Shown in pieces: positions 9,601 to 19,712 of a DNA stretch of 44,228 nucleotides. Below the pieces are notes generated by a model. The model was not told the DNA's origin and made no database searches. It saw only the letters and a program-made list of their open reading frames with translations. The stretch lies in contig JAKSYS010000522.1 of the NCBI GenBank assembly GCA_022925895.1, positions 1-44,228 on the forward strand. The letters run 5' to 3'. Numbering within the stretch: position 1 is the stretch's first letter; each line of letters starts with the position of its first letter. The position numbers and the translations under genes were made by a program. Origin of the DNA: Fragilaria crotonensis. Taxonomy: Eukaryota; Bacillariophyta; Fragilariophyceae; Fragilariales; Fragilariaceae.

Positions 9601-12273
9601 GGCGTCGGATGGCGCATTCGATGGTAGTTCAGACGGGGCGTCGGATGGCGTATTCGATGGTAATTCAGACTGAATCTCTGTTGGGGAGGAGGTCGGGGCA
9701 GGTGTACTTGGCGTTGATGAAGGAATCTCTGACGGAACATCACTTGGTGTATCTGAAGGAGTGTTTGATGGCGTATCCGATGGCGTATCTGATGGCTCTT
9801 CCGACTGGTCACGGGACGGAGGCCCTGATGGAATTTCTGACGGAGTGTCTGACGGGATCATTGAAGGCATGCTCGATGGTGTCTCCGACGGTTCGACACT
9901 GGGCAGAGGAGTTGTGCCATTTCCACCGTTTGGAATCTCAACTTCTCGATCCACAGTTGGTCTGAGAGTTGGGAGCACCATCGGACTCTCTGATGGAATA
10001 TCACTTGGCTGGTCCGATGGGATGTTTGATGGCAGAGCTGATGGCATCACCGACTGAGACAACGATGGTTTGTCCGACGGAAAGTCAGATGGTGCATCGG
10101 ATGGGACAAGCGATGGCGAAGTGGATAATTGTCCAGAAGGCGCCTCGGTTGGGGGAGGGGTTACGGGAGGCACAGTCGGAGGTAGGGAGGGAATATCGGA
10201 GGGAATGTTACTTGGTGTTTCGGATGGAGTTTTTGATGGCGTAATCGATGGGTTCGCCGATTGCTCCACGAATACGATTTGGGACGGTGGGCCTGACGGA
10301 ATTGTTGATGGTGTATCTGATGGTGTCGACACCGGCGCACTCGATGGCATCTCAGACTGTTTGAGAATTGGGGAAGGAGTTGGGACTGGCTCGTTTGGAA
10401 TCTCAACTTCTCTATCCACAGTAGGTTGGGGAGTTGGTTGGTCTTGTATTGTGTTGCCTGATGGAGCATTACTTGACTGATTAGATGGTGCGTTCGTTGG
10501 CGAACCGGAAGGTTTCTGTGTTCGCGGCGTTGGTGGAAGACCTGATGGTGTGTCAGATAGAAGGCCTGTTGGCGTTGTTGAATGTAGTTCAAAGGGCATC
10601 TCGGTTGGGTCAGGCGACGCGACAGCTGGAGTCGCAATGGGAACATTACTTGGATATTCAGAAGAAAAGTCGGACGGAGTCTTTGTCACAGATCTTGATG
10701 GCTCTTCTGATTGACGTGCGATTGGGGTGTCGCTAGGAGTTCTTGATTGAATGGTGGGTGCAGTAGTCGGAATGAATGACGGAGCAGGTGTCGGCAGCTC
10801 AATCGGTTTGAGTGTTGGAGTCTTAGTGCTGGGTATGGGTTGTGGATTCTCAACTTCTTGATCGTCTGATGGAGAAGGTGTTTGGAGCAATTTTGTTGGT
10901 GCGCCTGAAGGGGCGGTAGGGCTGGTTGGCTTCGATGATGGTTCACGCGGAGATGAAGGTGACATCGATGGTCCTTCTGATGGAAGGTGCAACGGTGATG
11001 AAGTTGATGGAGGGTTCGGCGTCGATGTAGGTGGAAGAGGTGCAGATGTTGGGACAGGTATGGGCAATTGTGAGGGCTCTGGTGTGGCTTGCGGTGCCGA
11101 TGTTGGGGTTGGCGCAGTGGGTTTCAAAGTGGCCGGTGCACCCGATGAGGTGACCACTGTAGGCTGTGATGTAGTCGACGTGGTCGAGGTTGGCTTTGAC
11201 GTTTTCGCTGTCTCCACCGGAGAAGCTGCGGTGGGTGATGTTGTGGACGGGGTGGGAGCTTTCGTTGAAGGAGGGGCAGATTGACCGGTAGCGATATCGT
11301 ATTCAATTGAAACGTCGTCTTGGCAAATACTACCGCCTTTGCCTTCCGCAGTGACACTCGCAGACACTTCGATGCCGACTCCAGAACACAAGTCCGCAAC
11401 ATATCCTTTTGAAGCAAGGAATGTGTCCCCAGAATCGAGTTGTAATTGGGATGAATCGACGCCCTCAGTCAAGTCCGTGGCATCGCCGTTGAATACGCCC
11501 TCAAGCTCCATGATAGTAAGGCTAGTAGACCCGTCGTTAGTGACCGCGAACTGGAAAGTCACAGGAACGAAGCAGTCGTTGTCGCCCTCGCAGTTGACGT
11601 AGTGAGTAAGCTCCAAAGCACCATACGTTTGAAGTAATGTCAAGCCCTCTCCTTGGCACGTTGAGTCAATAGTGGCAAGCTGATTGGCCTCTGATTCGTC
11701 ACCTCCCAATGGAGCATTGATGAAGACAAACAGTTCCTCTGGCAATTCCTCACCACCATTGGTCACGCAGAATTCTTCTCCGATCTCAAAGGTTCCTCGG
11801 GCAAACGTCTTGTCACCATCTGACACAATAATGTCAGCTTTGGATTGTGGTCCGCCCAGCAAATCAGTACAAGACTTGATGCCTGCAGGACGTTCTCCAT
11901 CGGCAGGACAAGGAAGTCCAGAGTAGATGAAGCACAAGGCAATTGGTGCGCATCCTGAGCATTGCAGCTCTGTTATATCTTGTAAAGTGTCACATCCGAT
12001 ACCTGGCTCTTCTGATAGGGTACACGTCAGATCCACAGAAACATCACAAGGCTCTTCAGGAGGCTTCTTTGAGGTTGGCTTTCTTGTTGGTGATGGACTC
12101 GGAAGAGGGTTCGTCACGGAGTTGTCAATGTAAACAGTATCCAGGATGCGATTCCAGAAGTTAAGGTCTTCCTTGAATACGGAGCTGACTCTGTGGGTGT
12201 CATGCTGCTCAGCTGAAACAATAGCAGTAGAAGAGAGCACAGCAAACGTCAGCGCAATCAATGTGGAATGCAT
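6646..12273 (-). CDS. Giant secreted Pro-Ser-Asp/Thr repeat protein with globular domains at both ends (1875 aa)
   Basis: The start at 12273 is chosen because it begins a clear signal peptide (MHSTLIALTFAVLSSTAIVSA). The frame is also open for 16 codons upstream, to an ATG at 12321. The mature protein has an N-terminal Cys-containing globular domain of about 270 residues. A Pro/Thr/Ser linker follows, then about 1000 residues of PSxxPSDxPS-type repeats, then a second globular domain. The two globular domains share landmarks (a FGALEL/YGALEL motif, a CxVPVxFx stretch, an IGDEF/IGEEF motif) and appear homologous. I recall similar diatom proteins with such flanking domains but cannot confirm a family name. 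The repeat zone is extremely rich in Pro, Ser, Asp and Thr, like mucin or cell-wall linkers, and has NGTT sequons once per macro-repeat. An extracellular or frustule/adhesion role is inference. The gene is uninterrupted and ends at the TAA at 6646-6648. Confidence 0.9.
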   Translation of the reverse strand: MHSTLIALTFAVLSSTAIVSAEQHDTHRVSSVFKEDLNFWNRILDTVYIDNSVTNPLPSPSPTRKPTSKKPPEEPCDVSVDLTCTLSEEPGIGCDTLQDITELQCSGCAPIALCFIYSGLPCPADGERPAGIKSCTDLLGGPQSKADIIVSDGDKTFARGTFEIGEEFCVTNGGEELPEELFVFINAPLGGDESEANQLATIDSTCQGEGLTLLQTYGALELTHYVNCEGDNDCFVPVTFQFAVTNDGSTSLTIMELEGVFNGDATDLTEGVDSSQLQLDSGDTFLASKGYVADLCSGVGIEVSASVTAEGKGGSICQDDVSIEYDIATGQSAPPSTKAPTPSTTSPTAASPVETAKTSKPTSTTSTTSQPTVVTSSGAPATLKPTAPTPTSAPQATPEPSQLPIPVPTSAPLPPTSTPNPPSTSSPLHLPSEGPSMSPSSPREPSSKPTSPTAPSGAPTKLLQTPSPSDDQEVENPQPIPSTKTPTLKPIELPTPAPSFIPTTAPTIQSRTPSDTPIARQSEEPSRSVTKTPSDFSSEYPSNVPIATPAVASPDPTEMPFELHSTTPTGLLSDTPSGLPPTPRTQKPSGSPTNAPSNQSSNAPSGNTIQDQPTPQPTVDREVEIPNEPVPTPSPILKQSEMPSSAPVSTPSDTPSTIPSGPPSQIVFVEQSANPSITPSKTPSETPSNIPSDIPSLPPTVPPVTPPPTEAPSGQLSTSPSLVPSDAPSDFPSDKPSLSQSVMPSALPSNIPSDQPSDIPSESPMVLPTLRPTVDREVEIPNGGNGTTPLPSVEPSETPSSMPSMIPSDTPSEIPSGPPSRDQSEEPSDTPSDTPSNTPSDTPSDVPSEIPSSTPSTPAPTSSPTEIQSELPSNTPSDAPSELPSNAPSDAPSDIPSLSQSVMPSALPSNIPSDQPSDIPSESPMVLPTLRPTVDREVEIPNSGNGTTSLPSVEPSETPSSMPSMIPSDTPSEIPSGPPSRDQSEEPSDTPSDTPSNTPSDTPSDVPSEIPSSMPSTPAPTSSPTEIQSELPSNMPSDAPSELPSNAPSDAPSDIPSLSQSVMPSALPSNIPSDQPSDIPSESPMVLPTLRPTVDREVEIPNSGNGTTPLPSVEPSETPSSMPSMIPSDTPSEIPSGPPSRDQSEEPSDTPSDTPSNTPSDTPSDAPSEIPSSTPSTPAPTSSPTEIKSELPSNTPSDAPSELPSNAPSDAASDIPSLSQSVMPSALPSNIPSDQPSDIPSESPTVLPTLRPTVDREVEIPNSGNGTTPLPSVEPSETPSSMPSMIPSDTPSEIPSGPPSRDQSEEPSDTPSDTPSDTPSDTPSNAPSDTPSDAQSEIPSSTPSTPAPTSSPTEMQSELPSNTPSDAPSDVPSFSQSDTPSRLPSNIPSDQPSDVPSESPMVLPTLRPTVGGEVEIPNGGNGATPSPSVEPSATPSSAPSMIPSDIPSGISSGLPSQIAILVQSEVPSDTPSNIPSGAPSDVPSEIPPFTPVVPATTPSPTDIQSVLPSSTPSDTPSEVPSGIISSPLSAILTSLPSSFPSDQPSDVPSGSPSVVASGFPTAEPTLPQPVTQFSDECFTHVSVECLPPIDPTDPNGERFEDCDSINVAPAECTERVTLLSFRFNGGDCLSSNNIQGPRTFRCEDFFEGPPDEEEVGAEAYLIITDNSGLGITYFDGPITVGDEFNIGSLQPGTVIADNVNATFYDGEPSFENLRQTMVIHTACSEVTFLKDRFGALELIGFANPSQGYLTCNVPVSFNYTILNVAEGYNTSIDALSSITTFPSPNDVLNFTERVEGIVLGPGEQFSLSTEAIEIDLSKRDLNIVYTTAITSLRASLEGVSLGGFSCVSRSSTNFTAGVADTGPTSAPVSGAPTAP
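8051..10060 (-). repeat. 480-bp coding macro-repeat array inside the secreted protein gene
   Basis: The plus-strand landmark ggtct(a/g)agagttgggagcacc recurs at 8051, 8519, 8999, 9479 and 9959. The spacings are 468, 480, 480 and 480 bp. The three 480-bp units (8519-8998, 8999-9478, 9479-9958) encode 160 residues each and differ at only a few positions. The 468-bp unit is more diverged, and a partial fifth copy starts at 9959. Each unit carries a VDREVEIPN spacer, an NGNGTT sequon and about 30 short PSxxPS-type repeats. The exact in-frame length and high identity point to recent tandem duplication or gene conversion. Confidence 0.95.
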
Positions 12274-14985
12274 GATCCTGCGGTCAAAGGTGTTGTCTTG
12301 ATCCCTGAATCTGTTGATCACTATTCTCAGTCTACGCAGTTAATACATTGTTTTGTGAGGGCCGCGGCTGAGAAGGTTCTCTGTAGCTTGGCGATTCCTC
12401 TGCTGCCGTTGAGCGTAGAAGCAAGAATATAATTATTTCATTGTACCGTAACTGAGGTTTTCGTTGAATTCGATATGATCATCTATACATGAATTTTTTT
12501 ACCTAGGGTTGGATAATGGTAGTAATTACGGTTGAGAAGATTCCTGAAGGATTAGGCTGGCTACGCCTTTGGAGATTATCGGCAGGTTTTGTAGCAAGGA
12601 GTGCCAGATACTCCCGACTCCCACCTGCGATGAATCATTTCAATGTATTTACTCATAACACACATATAAGCATTAAAAAAAAAAGAATAGGTCACGCCGG
12701 CCCGACGTCGTGTACGTGTGTGTTTCGTTCTACTCCGTCTACGAATGTCGTAGAAGGCACATGGTAACCTCTAGTATGACATATCAGTATTCACGCATCC
12801 TCCGATGATTTCTTGCACGGTAGAGAATATGCATATCGGATACCGGCACTCATACATGTATCACGTCGTATGATGACGTAATGGGAGTGCTATTCAATCA
12901 GATCCATTTTTCAACAATCCGACAAAACTGAGTTTCAGTTGTTCGTTCGCATTTCATGAAACGTTGAATAATAAGGTTTCCATGAATGACAACTCAATTG
13001 TTTTGGGTGTGTGTCATGGGGAGAAATCTTGATATTCCCAGCCTGCCGGCACTTGACTGGAGCAAGCAGCTGAAATGGCCGAATGCAACGTGTGGAGTGA
13101 GACTGGAGCGCGACTGGAGCCAGCAACAACCCTTCAAGGTGGTCAATTGGGAGCAAGAGGTGTGGATAACAAAAGTCTCACGAATGTTCTCGGGAGAAGG
13201 TTCTCCCTAATGAAAGGTAGCATTCAACGTTGGTGATGATGACAGGGTTTGGTAGAATGTTGGTACACTTTGAGTATCAGAACGAAACACATGAGGTTTC
13301 CGATTGACTGCTCCTGCCTGAATGTGCGTGGCTCATGCTCCATGGAAGGATTCTTGAGCAAATACTAGAAAGGTGGAAAGCAGCCATATGCGGTTTAATC
13401 AGCAGTCAGGAATGCAGAAACAAATCATATGTCGATGATTAAGTTCTGCTGCAATAGCATTCTCCCACCAGTCACACGGTTTGCTACTGGTACCGGTCTA
13501 GTCTACTGTACTGGAGTACTGAGTACTAGTCGAAACTTGAGGAGCCCTACTGTATGGGTCTCCCATCTCGCGACAGCTCCTCGATATATATGCAATGTAG
13601 AAGTTTAAATGATATGTAAACTTCAGAGCTTAGTACGATATAAATTCAAAAATTAATATATATTAAGTACTGTATAGTTAACAATTCATTACCGCATGAT
13701 CGCGATCAAATAAATTTTCAACATCAAGTGAGTGTGGTCCGTGGTCCTGGCAGCTCCAACGTCAACGTCATGCACGAGAAGAATGATGAAATCGGATTGT
13801 CTGACTCTTAGTAGGGTGCAAAGGGTTTGTTATTGAACAAATGAGGCTTCCGCCGACGCTTTCGATGGGCGACACCCTGTCAAAATCTCGTGGAATGAGC
13901 TTCAGTGAGAGATCATGGTCAAGAGTATTTGAGAACACACAACATCGACCGAATCTGATGCTACAGAGGCGCCGACTTTTGATGCGACCCAAAACCTTGA
14001 CGTCGGAGCTTTTTGTTGGGCGAAACGAGAACTTGGTGAGCCCTCCAGTACTGATGAGAATTCTGGCTGAAGCCACTAAAACAACGACAACAGATGATAC
14101 CTGCATTGGTCGATACGAAACATGATCGTGTCTATATGCATTGCATGGAGGAAATACGATGCTTCTCTCACGGATGACGGATGAAGATGGTCCCAAACAA
14201 AAACAATATCAACAACAAAAGGATACTAATGGTGACGATGATGAACACTACTGTGCTGTTGTCTAGCCACAACCAGCTGTATGTATGAATGTTGGGAGTG
14301 TTGTTGTCAGTGTCAATGTTGGTTCGTCAACAGCGACAACAACCATGAAGAAGAATTATCATCAAACCCTTGTACATGGAACTCTTGTCGATCATTCCTT
14401 TTATGTGGTATCGTGGTCATGAATGGATGGTACGGCGTTGCGCCATCATCTATTTGACAGTGCTGGTCTCAAGACCATGATGAATGATGATGGTGGACAC
14501 TACGTCCATGCCTGTACCATGTTGGCACCAGCATTATTGACGGCGACGATGCAACAACATCAAAGCAAGAGTAGTAGCCCTCGTGCAAGTGACAGAGCGG
14601 CAAACGAAAATTGTCGTGTGACTCTCCTCTTCATCCTCGGATGGCAAGTGTGTGCTGACTGATCAGGACTTTGAGTTGTGATTCCACAACACGTGAAAGC
14701 ATGTCTCAAGTCACAACTCCCGAACTTTAACAACAACTGATGCCATTAACACTCCACTTACACAACACTCGATCCTCCTTCGCGGAGCTTCTGCAAATGT
14801 GTCTCAGGATTGCTTTGACACATTCAACGAGAGTTTTAAATTTTTTGAAATCCAAAATTCATAGAAATTTGATGGTTTTACGTGTTTACATAGGTGGAAG
14901 TGCACTGTAAAAACTTGAATAGACAACAACTTAATGGGCGCGTATGTTTGGTCCAATCAGAAGAGGGGAACATCTTCACCAATGG
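12274..14985. other. Gene-poor intergenic region
   Basis: The first part is the promoter side of the minus-strand secreted-protein gene. The region contains an A run at 12675-12684, several GTAC/CTAG palindromic words around 13490-13560, and an AT-rich patch at 13590-13720. One weak minus-strand frame (13768-14106) is listed separately. From about 14200 to 14660 there are many imperfect aac/aca and atg-type simple repeats. I see no other supported gene. Confidence 0.4.
13768..14106 (-). CDS. Weak hypothetical small protein (112 aa)
   Basis: This minus-strand frame begins MQVSSVVVVLVASARILIS, which looks like a signal peptide or membrane anchor. A basic, Cys-containing region without recognisable motifs follows. 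The frame extends upstream to another ATG at 14196 (142 aa). A 94-residue frame is open on the opposite strand over the same bases, so coding potential is not clear. I list it because the hydrophobic start is well placed, but it may well be a chance frame. No neighbour suggests a function. Confidence 0.2.
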   Translation of the reverse strand: MQVSSVVVVLVASARILISTGGLTKFSFRPTKSSDVKVLGRIKSRRLCSIRFGRCCVFSNTLDHDLSLKLIPRDFDRVSPIESVGGSLICSITNPLHPTKSQTIRFHHSSRA

Positions 14986-17900
14986 AAGAGCACAACAATG
15001 ATGCTATAACAAGACATTTTACAATGAATGTGATTCCTTGGGCTTCAAACTGGGGACTAGCAACTGCCTATTTGTCTCACCTTGGGCTGCAATCACAATT
15101 TCTGACAAGGACAGGAGTGACAACTGCTCAATGGCTTTTTGCAATGCATTCAAATGAATGCCTGAATGTCTTGTTGCACCCATGACAATGATTCTATCAC
15201 AGAACATTTGGCAATGAATGTGATTCCTTGGGCTTCAAGCTGGGGACAACTTTCTAGTCGCCCAATGTTGGAATGCAGATCACAATTTCTGACAGGGACA
15301 GGAGTAACAACTGCTCAGTGGGTTTTTTGTCATGCAGTCAAACAAATGCCTGAGAGCCTTGTCAGATGAATGATGCTATGACAAGACATTTTGTAATGAA
15401 TGTGATTCCTTGGGCTTCAAAGTGGGGACAAGCAACTGCCTATTTGTCCTCACCTTGGGCTGCAATCACAATTTCTGACAAGGACAAGAATGACAACTGC
15501 TCAATGGGTTTTTGCAATGCAGTCAAACAAACGCCTGAGCGAGTGTCTTGTCGCACCCATGACAATGATTCTATCACAGAACATTTGGCATTGAATGTTA
15601 TTCCCTGGGCTTTAAACTGGGGACAACTTTCTATTCGCCCAATCTTGGGATGCACCAGATCACAATTTCTGACAGGGCGGACAGAAGTGATAACTGCTTA
15701 GTGGGTTTTGGTCATGCAGTCAAACAAATGCCTGAGTTCCTTGCAAGATACATGACAATGATGCTATAACAAGACATTCTTTTGTAATGAATGTGATTCC
15801 TTGGGCTTCAAACTGGGGACAAGCAATTTCCTATTTGTCTCACCTTGTGTGGCAATCACAATTTCTGACAAGGACAGGAGTGACAACTGCTCAATGGGTT
15901 TTTAATGCAGTCAAACAAATGCCTGAATGTCTTGTCAGATGCATGACAATGATTCCATCACAGGACATTTTACACTGATTGTGATTCCTTACTTCAAAAT
16001 GGCATCACTTCCGATTGGCCTCTTATTCAGATGCATTTGGATATATTGCCTAACACGGGAGCAGTAGCTGCTCAATGGGTTTTGTCATGCAGTCAAAGGA
16101 ATTCCTTAGTATCTTGTAAGATACACGACAATGATTCCATAACAAGACATTTTGTAATGAATGATTCCTTGGGCTTCAAACTGGGAGAAGTCAATGCCTA
16201 TTTGCCACTCCTTGGGCTGCAGATCACAATTTCTGACAAGGACAAGAACATCAACTACTCAATGGCTTTTTGTCATGCAGTCATTGAAGTCCTGAGTGTC
16301 TTGTCAGATACATGACAATGATTCTATAACAGGACATTGAACAATGATTGTGATTCCTTGGGCTTCAAACGGGCATGACTTTGGAATTGCCCCACCTTCG
16401 ATGCATTGGATTTATTGACAAACACAGGAGCAGTAGCTGCTCAATGGCTTTTGTCATGCAGTCATAGAAAGTCCTGAGTGTCTTGTCCGATACATGACAA
16501 TGATTCTATAACAGAACATTTGGCAATGAATGTGATTCCTTGGGCTTCAAGCTGGGGATGACTTTGGAATTGCCCTGTTCGGATGCATTTGGATTTCTGA
16601 CAAGGACAGGAGCAGTAACTGCTCAATGGCTTTTTGTCATGCAGTCATACAAATTCCTGAGTGTCTTGTCCGATACATGACAATGATTCTATGACAGGAC
16701 AATTTACAATGAATGTGATTCCTTGGGCTCAAACTGGACAAGCAACTGCCAATTTGCCTCACCTTGGGCTGCAATCACAATTTCTGACAAGGACAAGAAC
16801 AACAACTGCTCAATGGCTTTTTGTCATGCAGTCAAAGAAAGTCCTGAGTGTCTTGTCAGATACATGACAATGATTCTATCAGGACATTGAACAATGATTG
16901 TCATTCCTTGGGCTTCAAACGGGCATGACTTTGGAATTGCCCCATCTTGGATGCATCACAATTTGACAAGGACAGGAGCAAACTGCTCAATGGCTTTTGT
17001 CATGCAGTCATAGAAATTCCTGAGTGTCTTGTCAGATACATGACAATGATTCTATAACAGACAATTAACAATGATTGTGATTCCTTGGGCTTCAAACTGG
17101 GCATGACTTTGGAATTGCCCCATATTCGATGCATCACAATTTCTGACAAACACAGGAGCAGTAGCTGCTCAATGGCTTTTTGTCATGCAGTCAAATGAAA
17201 TTCCTGAATGTCTTGTCCGATACATGACAATGATTCTATCACAGAACATTTGGCATTGAATGTGATTCCCTGGGCTTTAAACTGGGGACAACTTTCTATT
17301 CGCCCAATCTTGGGCTGCAGATCACAATTTCTGACAAGGACAAGAACAACAACTGCTCAATGGCTTTTTGTCATGCAGTCAAACAAATCCTGAGTTCTTG
17401 TCAGATACATGACAATGATGCTATAACAGGACATTGAACAATGAATGTGATTCCTTGGGCTTCAAAGGGGCAAGAATTTGGAATTGCCTCACCTTCGATG
17501 CATCACAATTTCTGACAAGGACAGGAGCACAACTGCTCAATGGGTTTTGTCATGCAGTCAAACAAATGCCTGAATGTCTTGTCAGATGCATGACAATGAT
17601 TCCATCACAGGACATTTTACACTGATTGTGATTCCTTGGGCTTCAAAATGGGCATCACTTCCAATTGCCTCTTATTCAGATGCATTTGGATATATTGACA
17701 AACACAGGAGCAGTAGCTGCTCAATGGCTTTTGTCATGCAGACAAAGAAATTCCTGAGTATCTTGTAAGATACATGACAATGATTCCATAACAAGACATT
17801 TTGTAATGAATGTGATTCCTTGGGCTTCAAACTGGGGAGAAGTCAATGCCTATTTGCCACTCCTTGGGCTGCAGATCACAATTTCTGACAAGGACAAGAA

Positions 17901-18925
17901 CATCAACTACTCAATGGCTTTTTGTCATGCAGTCATTGAAAGTCCTGAGTGTCTTGTCAGATACATGACAATGATTCTATGACAGGACATTGAACAATGA
18001 TTGTCATTCCTTGGGCTTCAAAGCGGGCATGACTTTGGAATTGCCCCATATTCGGATGCATTTGGATTTATTGACAAACACAGGAGCAGTAGCTGCTCAA
18101 TGGCTTTTTGTCATGCAGTCATAGAAATTCCTGAGTGTCTTGTCCGATACATGACAATGATTCTATGACAGGACATTGAACAATGATTGTCATTCCTTGG
18201 GCTTCAAAGCGGGCATGACTTTGGAATTGCCCCATATTCGGATGCATTTGGATTTATTGACAAACACAGGAGCAGTAGCTGCTCAATGGCTTTTTGTCAT
18301 GCAGTCATAGAAATTCCTGAGTGTCTTGTCCGATACATGACAATGATTCCATAACAGGACAATTTACAATGACTGTGATTCCCTGGGCCTCAAACTGGGA
18401 ACAAGCCACTGCCAATTTGCCACTCCTTGGGCTGCAGTCACAATTTCTAACAAGAACAAGAACAACAACTACTCAATGGCTTTTTGTCATGCAGTCATTG
18501 AAAGTCCTGAGTGTCTTGTCAGATACATGACAATGATTCTATGACAGGACATTGAACAATGATTGTCATTCCTTGGGCTTCAAAGCGGGCATGACTTTGG
18601 AATTGCCCCATATTCGGATGCATTTGGATTTATTGACAAACACAGGAGCAGGAGCTGCTCAATGGCTTTTTGTCATGCAGTCATAGAAATTCCTGAGTAT
18701 CTTGTCAGATACATGACAATGATTCCATAACAGTACAATTAACAATGACTGTGATTCCCTGGGCCTCAAACTGGGGACAAGCCACTGCCAATTTGCCACT
18801 CCTTGGGGTGCAATCACAATTTCTGACAAGGACAAGAACGACAACTACTCAATGACTTTTTGTCATGCAGACATAGAAATTCCTGAATATGTTGTTAGAT
18901 GCATGACAATAATTCTTTGATAGGT
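14986..18925. repeat. Satellite array, about 21 units of ~186 bp
   Basis: The anchor (c)atgacaatgat(t/g)c(t/c)at recurs 22 times. The g closing acaatg falls at 15000, 15190, 15372, 15567, 15760, 15951, 16133, 16320, 16502, 16685, 16872, 17048, 17232, 17417, 17598, 17782, 17973, 18159, 18345, 18535, 18721 and 18911. Spacings are 176-195 bp with a mean near 186. Every unit also contains variants of gtgattccttgggcttcaaa, caatttctgacaaggac, tgctcaatggctttttgtca and cctgagtgtcttgt. At least two subtypes alternate. Units differ by many small indels, so no long frame persists. Short frames that translate repeatedly to similar peptides are explained by the repeat itself. The array ends abruptly near 18925. 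Confidence 0.95.
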
Positions 18926-19179
18926 TTGCCCCAAAAGTTGCCTCATCATGCCATCCCTTTTTTTTGTTCATATATCTAAAATAGAAAATCAGTGTTTGCA
19001 AAACCACTACGGACATCTTCAGAACAACAGACAGAGTTGTTCGTGACCAGCTTCACTGCTTTCAAGGAGATGCGTCTCGTCTATGACAACACACGATAAC
19101 TATCCCTACAGTCAGTGATTCTCAACCCACTGTATGGCAGGGAAAATCTTCTGATGTAGTGTGTTGTCGCGTTGTCAGG
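18926..19179. other. Spacer between satellite and hairpin cluster
   Basis: The satellite consensus is lost after about 18925. The stretch holds a T run at 18958-18965 and no coding frame. I see nothing else that can be supported. Confidence 0.4.
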
Positions 19180-19325
19180 GATTCGAACTCAGAGCAACCG
19201 TTCCAGCGTAAACTTCCAAAATTTGAAAAATTAAAATACATAAACTCTAAAAGTACTCACGTTGCACTCTAGCGAGTAGCGAGTACGAGTACCCGGAGTA
19301 CTTGAGGACCATCTACTGTAGAATT
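19180..19325. repeat. Direct repeat, left copy (~145 bp)
   Basis: The copy begins attcgaactcagagcaacc and ends with cgttgcactctagcgagtagcgag and gaggaccatctact. The same beginning and end, in the same order and orientation, recur at 19559-19712. The middle is more diverged, with AT-rich sequence in both copies. The two copies flank the hairpin cluster. Confidence 0.8.
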
Positions 19326-19552
19326 ACCCGCTAATTGCCCTTTAACACCTCTTAAAGGGTAATTTCCCTTTAACACCCCTCTTAAAGGGTAATTACCCTT
19401 TAAGCAACTCTTAAAGGGTAAAAGGGTTAAAGGTAAAGGTAAAGCTTCTCATTAAAGGTAAAGGTAAAGCATTTCTTAATGGGTAGGTTAACGGGTAGGG
19501 TAAAGGTAAAGCGTTTCTTTCTACCTTTTTACCTTTTACCCTACCCTGCCGA
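19326..19552. repeat. Cluster of tandem hairpins built on TTAAAGGGTAA
   Basis: Three consecutive inverted repeats have arms 19333-19345/19352-19364, 19361-19373/19382-19394 and 19391-19403/19411-19421. Arms are 11-13 bp with 6-8 nt loops. Adjacent hairpins share arm sequence, so alternative foldings are possible. A run of ggtaaa repeats follows. A longer foldback near 19492-19548 then pairs gggtagggtaaaggtaaag with a ctaccttttaccttttaccctaccc-like segment. Confidence 0.85.
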
Positions 19553-19558
19553 GGCCTA

Positions 19559-19712
19559 ATTCGAACTCAGAGCAACCCTTTATGCGTCGGCGATTTTTTC
19601 GGACGAAAATAAAGATACATATACTGTACTCTAAAATCTAATGGTACTTACGTTGCACAGTAGCGAGTAGCGAATACTCGGAGTCCTCGAGGACCATCTA
19701 CTTGTTAATTCA
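19559..19712. repeat. Direct repeat, right copy (~150 bp)
   Basis: This is the partner of the copy at 19180-19325. Both share attcgaactcagagcaacc at the start and cgttgcac..tagcgagtagcga..gaggaccatctact at the end. Differences are spread through the copy, so the duplication is not very recent. Confidence 0.8.

Noticed and set aside
8405-9965. Long plus-strand frames opposite the secreted-protein gene, up to 262 codons, translating to SDGxSDG-type repeats
   Set aside because: They are antisense shadows: a repeat whose length is a multiple of three and that lacks stops in one antisense frame stays open across all copies. There is no start context or motif.
14934-18844. Series of 60-110-codon frames with similar peptides such as HDNDSIT..NVIPWAS in the satellite
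   Set aside because: The repetition comes from the ~186-bp unit. Indels break every frame between units, and different copies are open in different frames, so no repeat protein is supported.
19165-19215. tRNA-like TTCGAA core (gggattcgaactcagagc)
   Set aside because: The flanking bases do not form a 5-bp T stem, and no D arm, anticodon arm or acceptor stem can be fitted on either strand.
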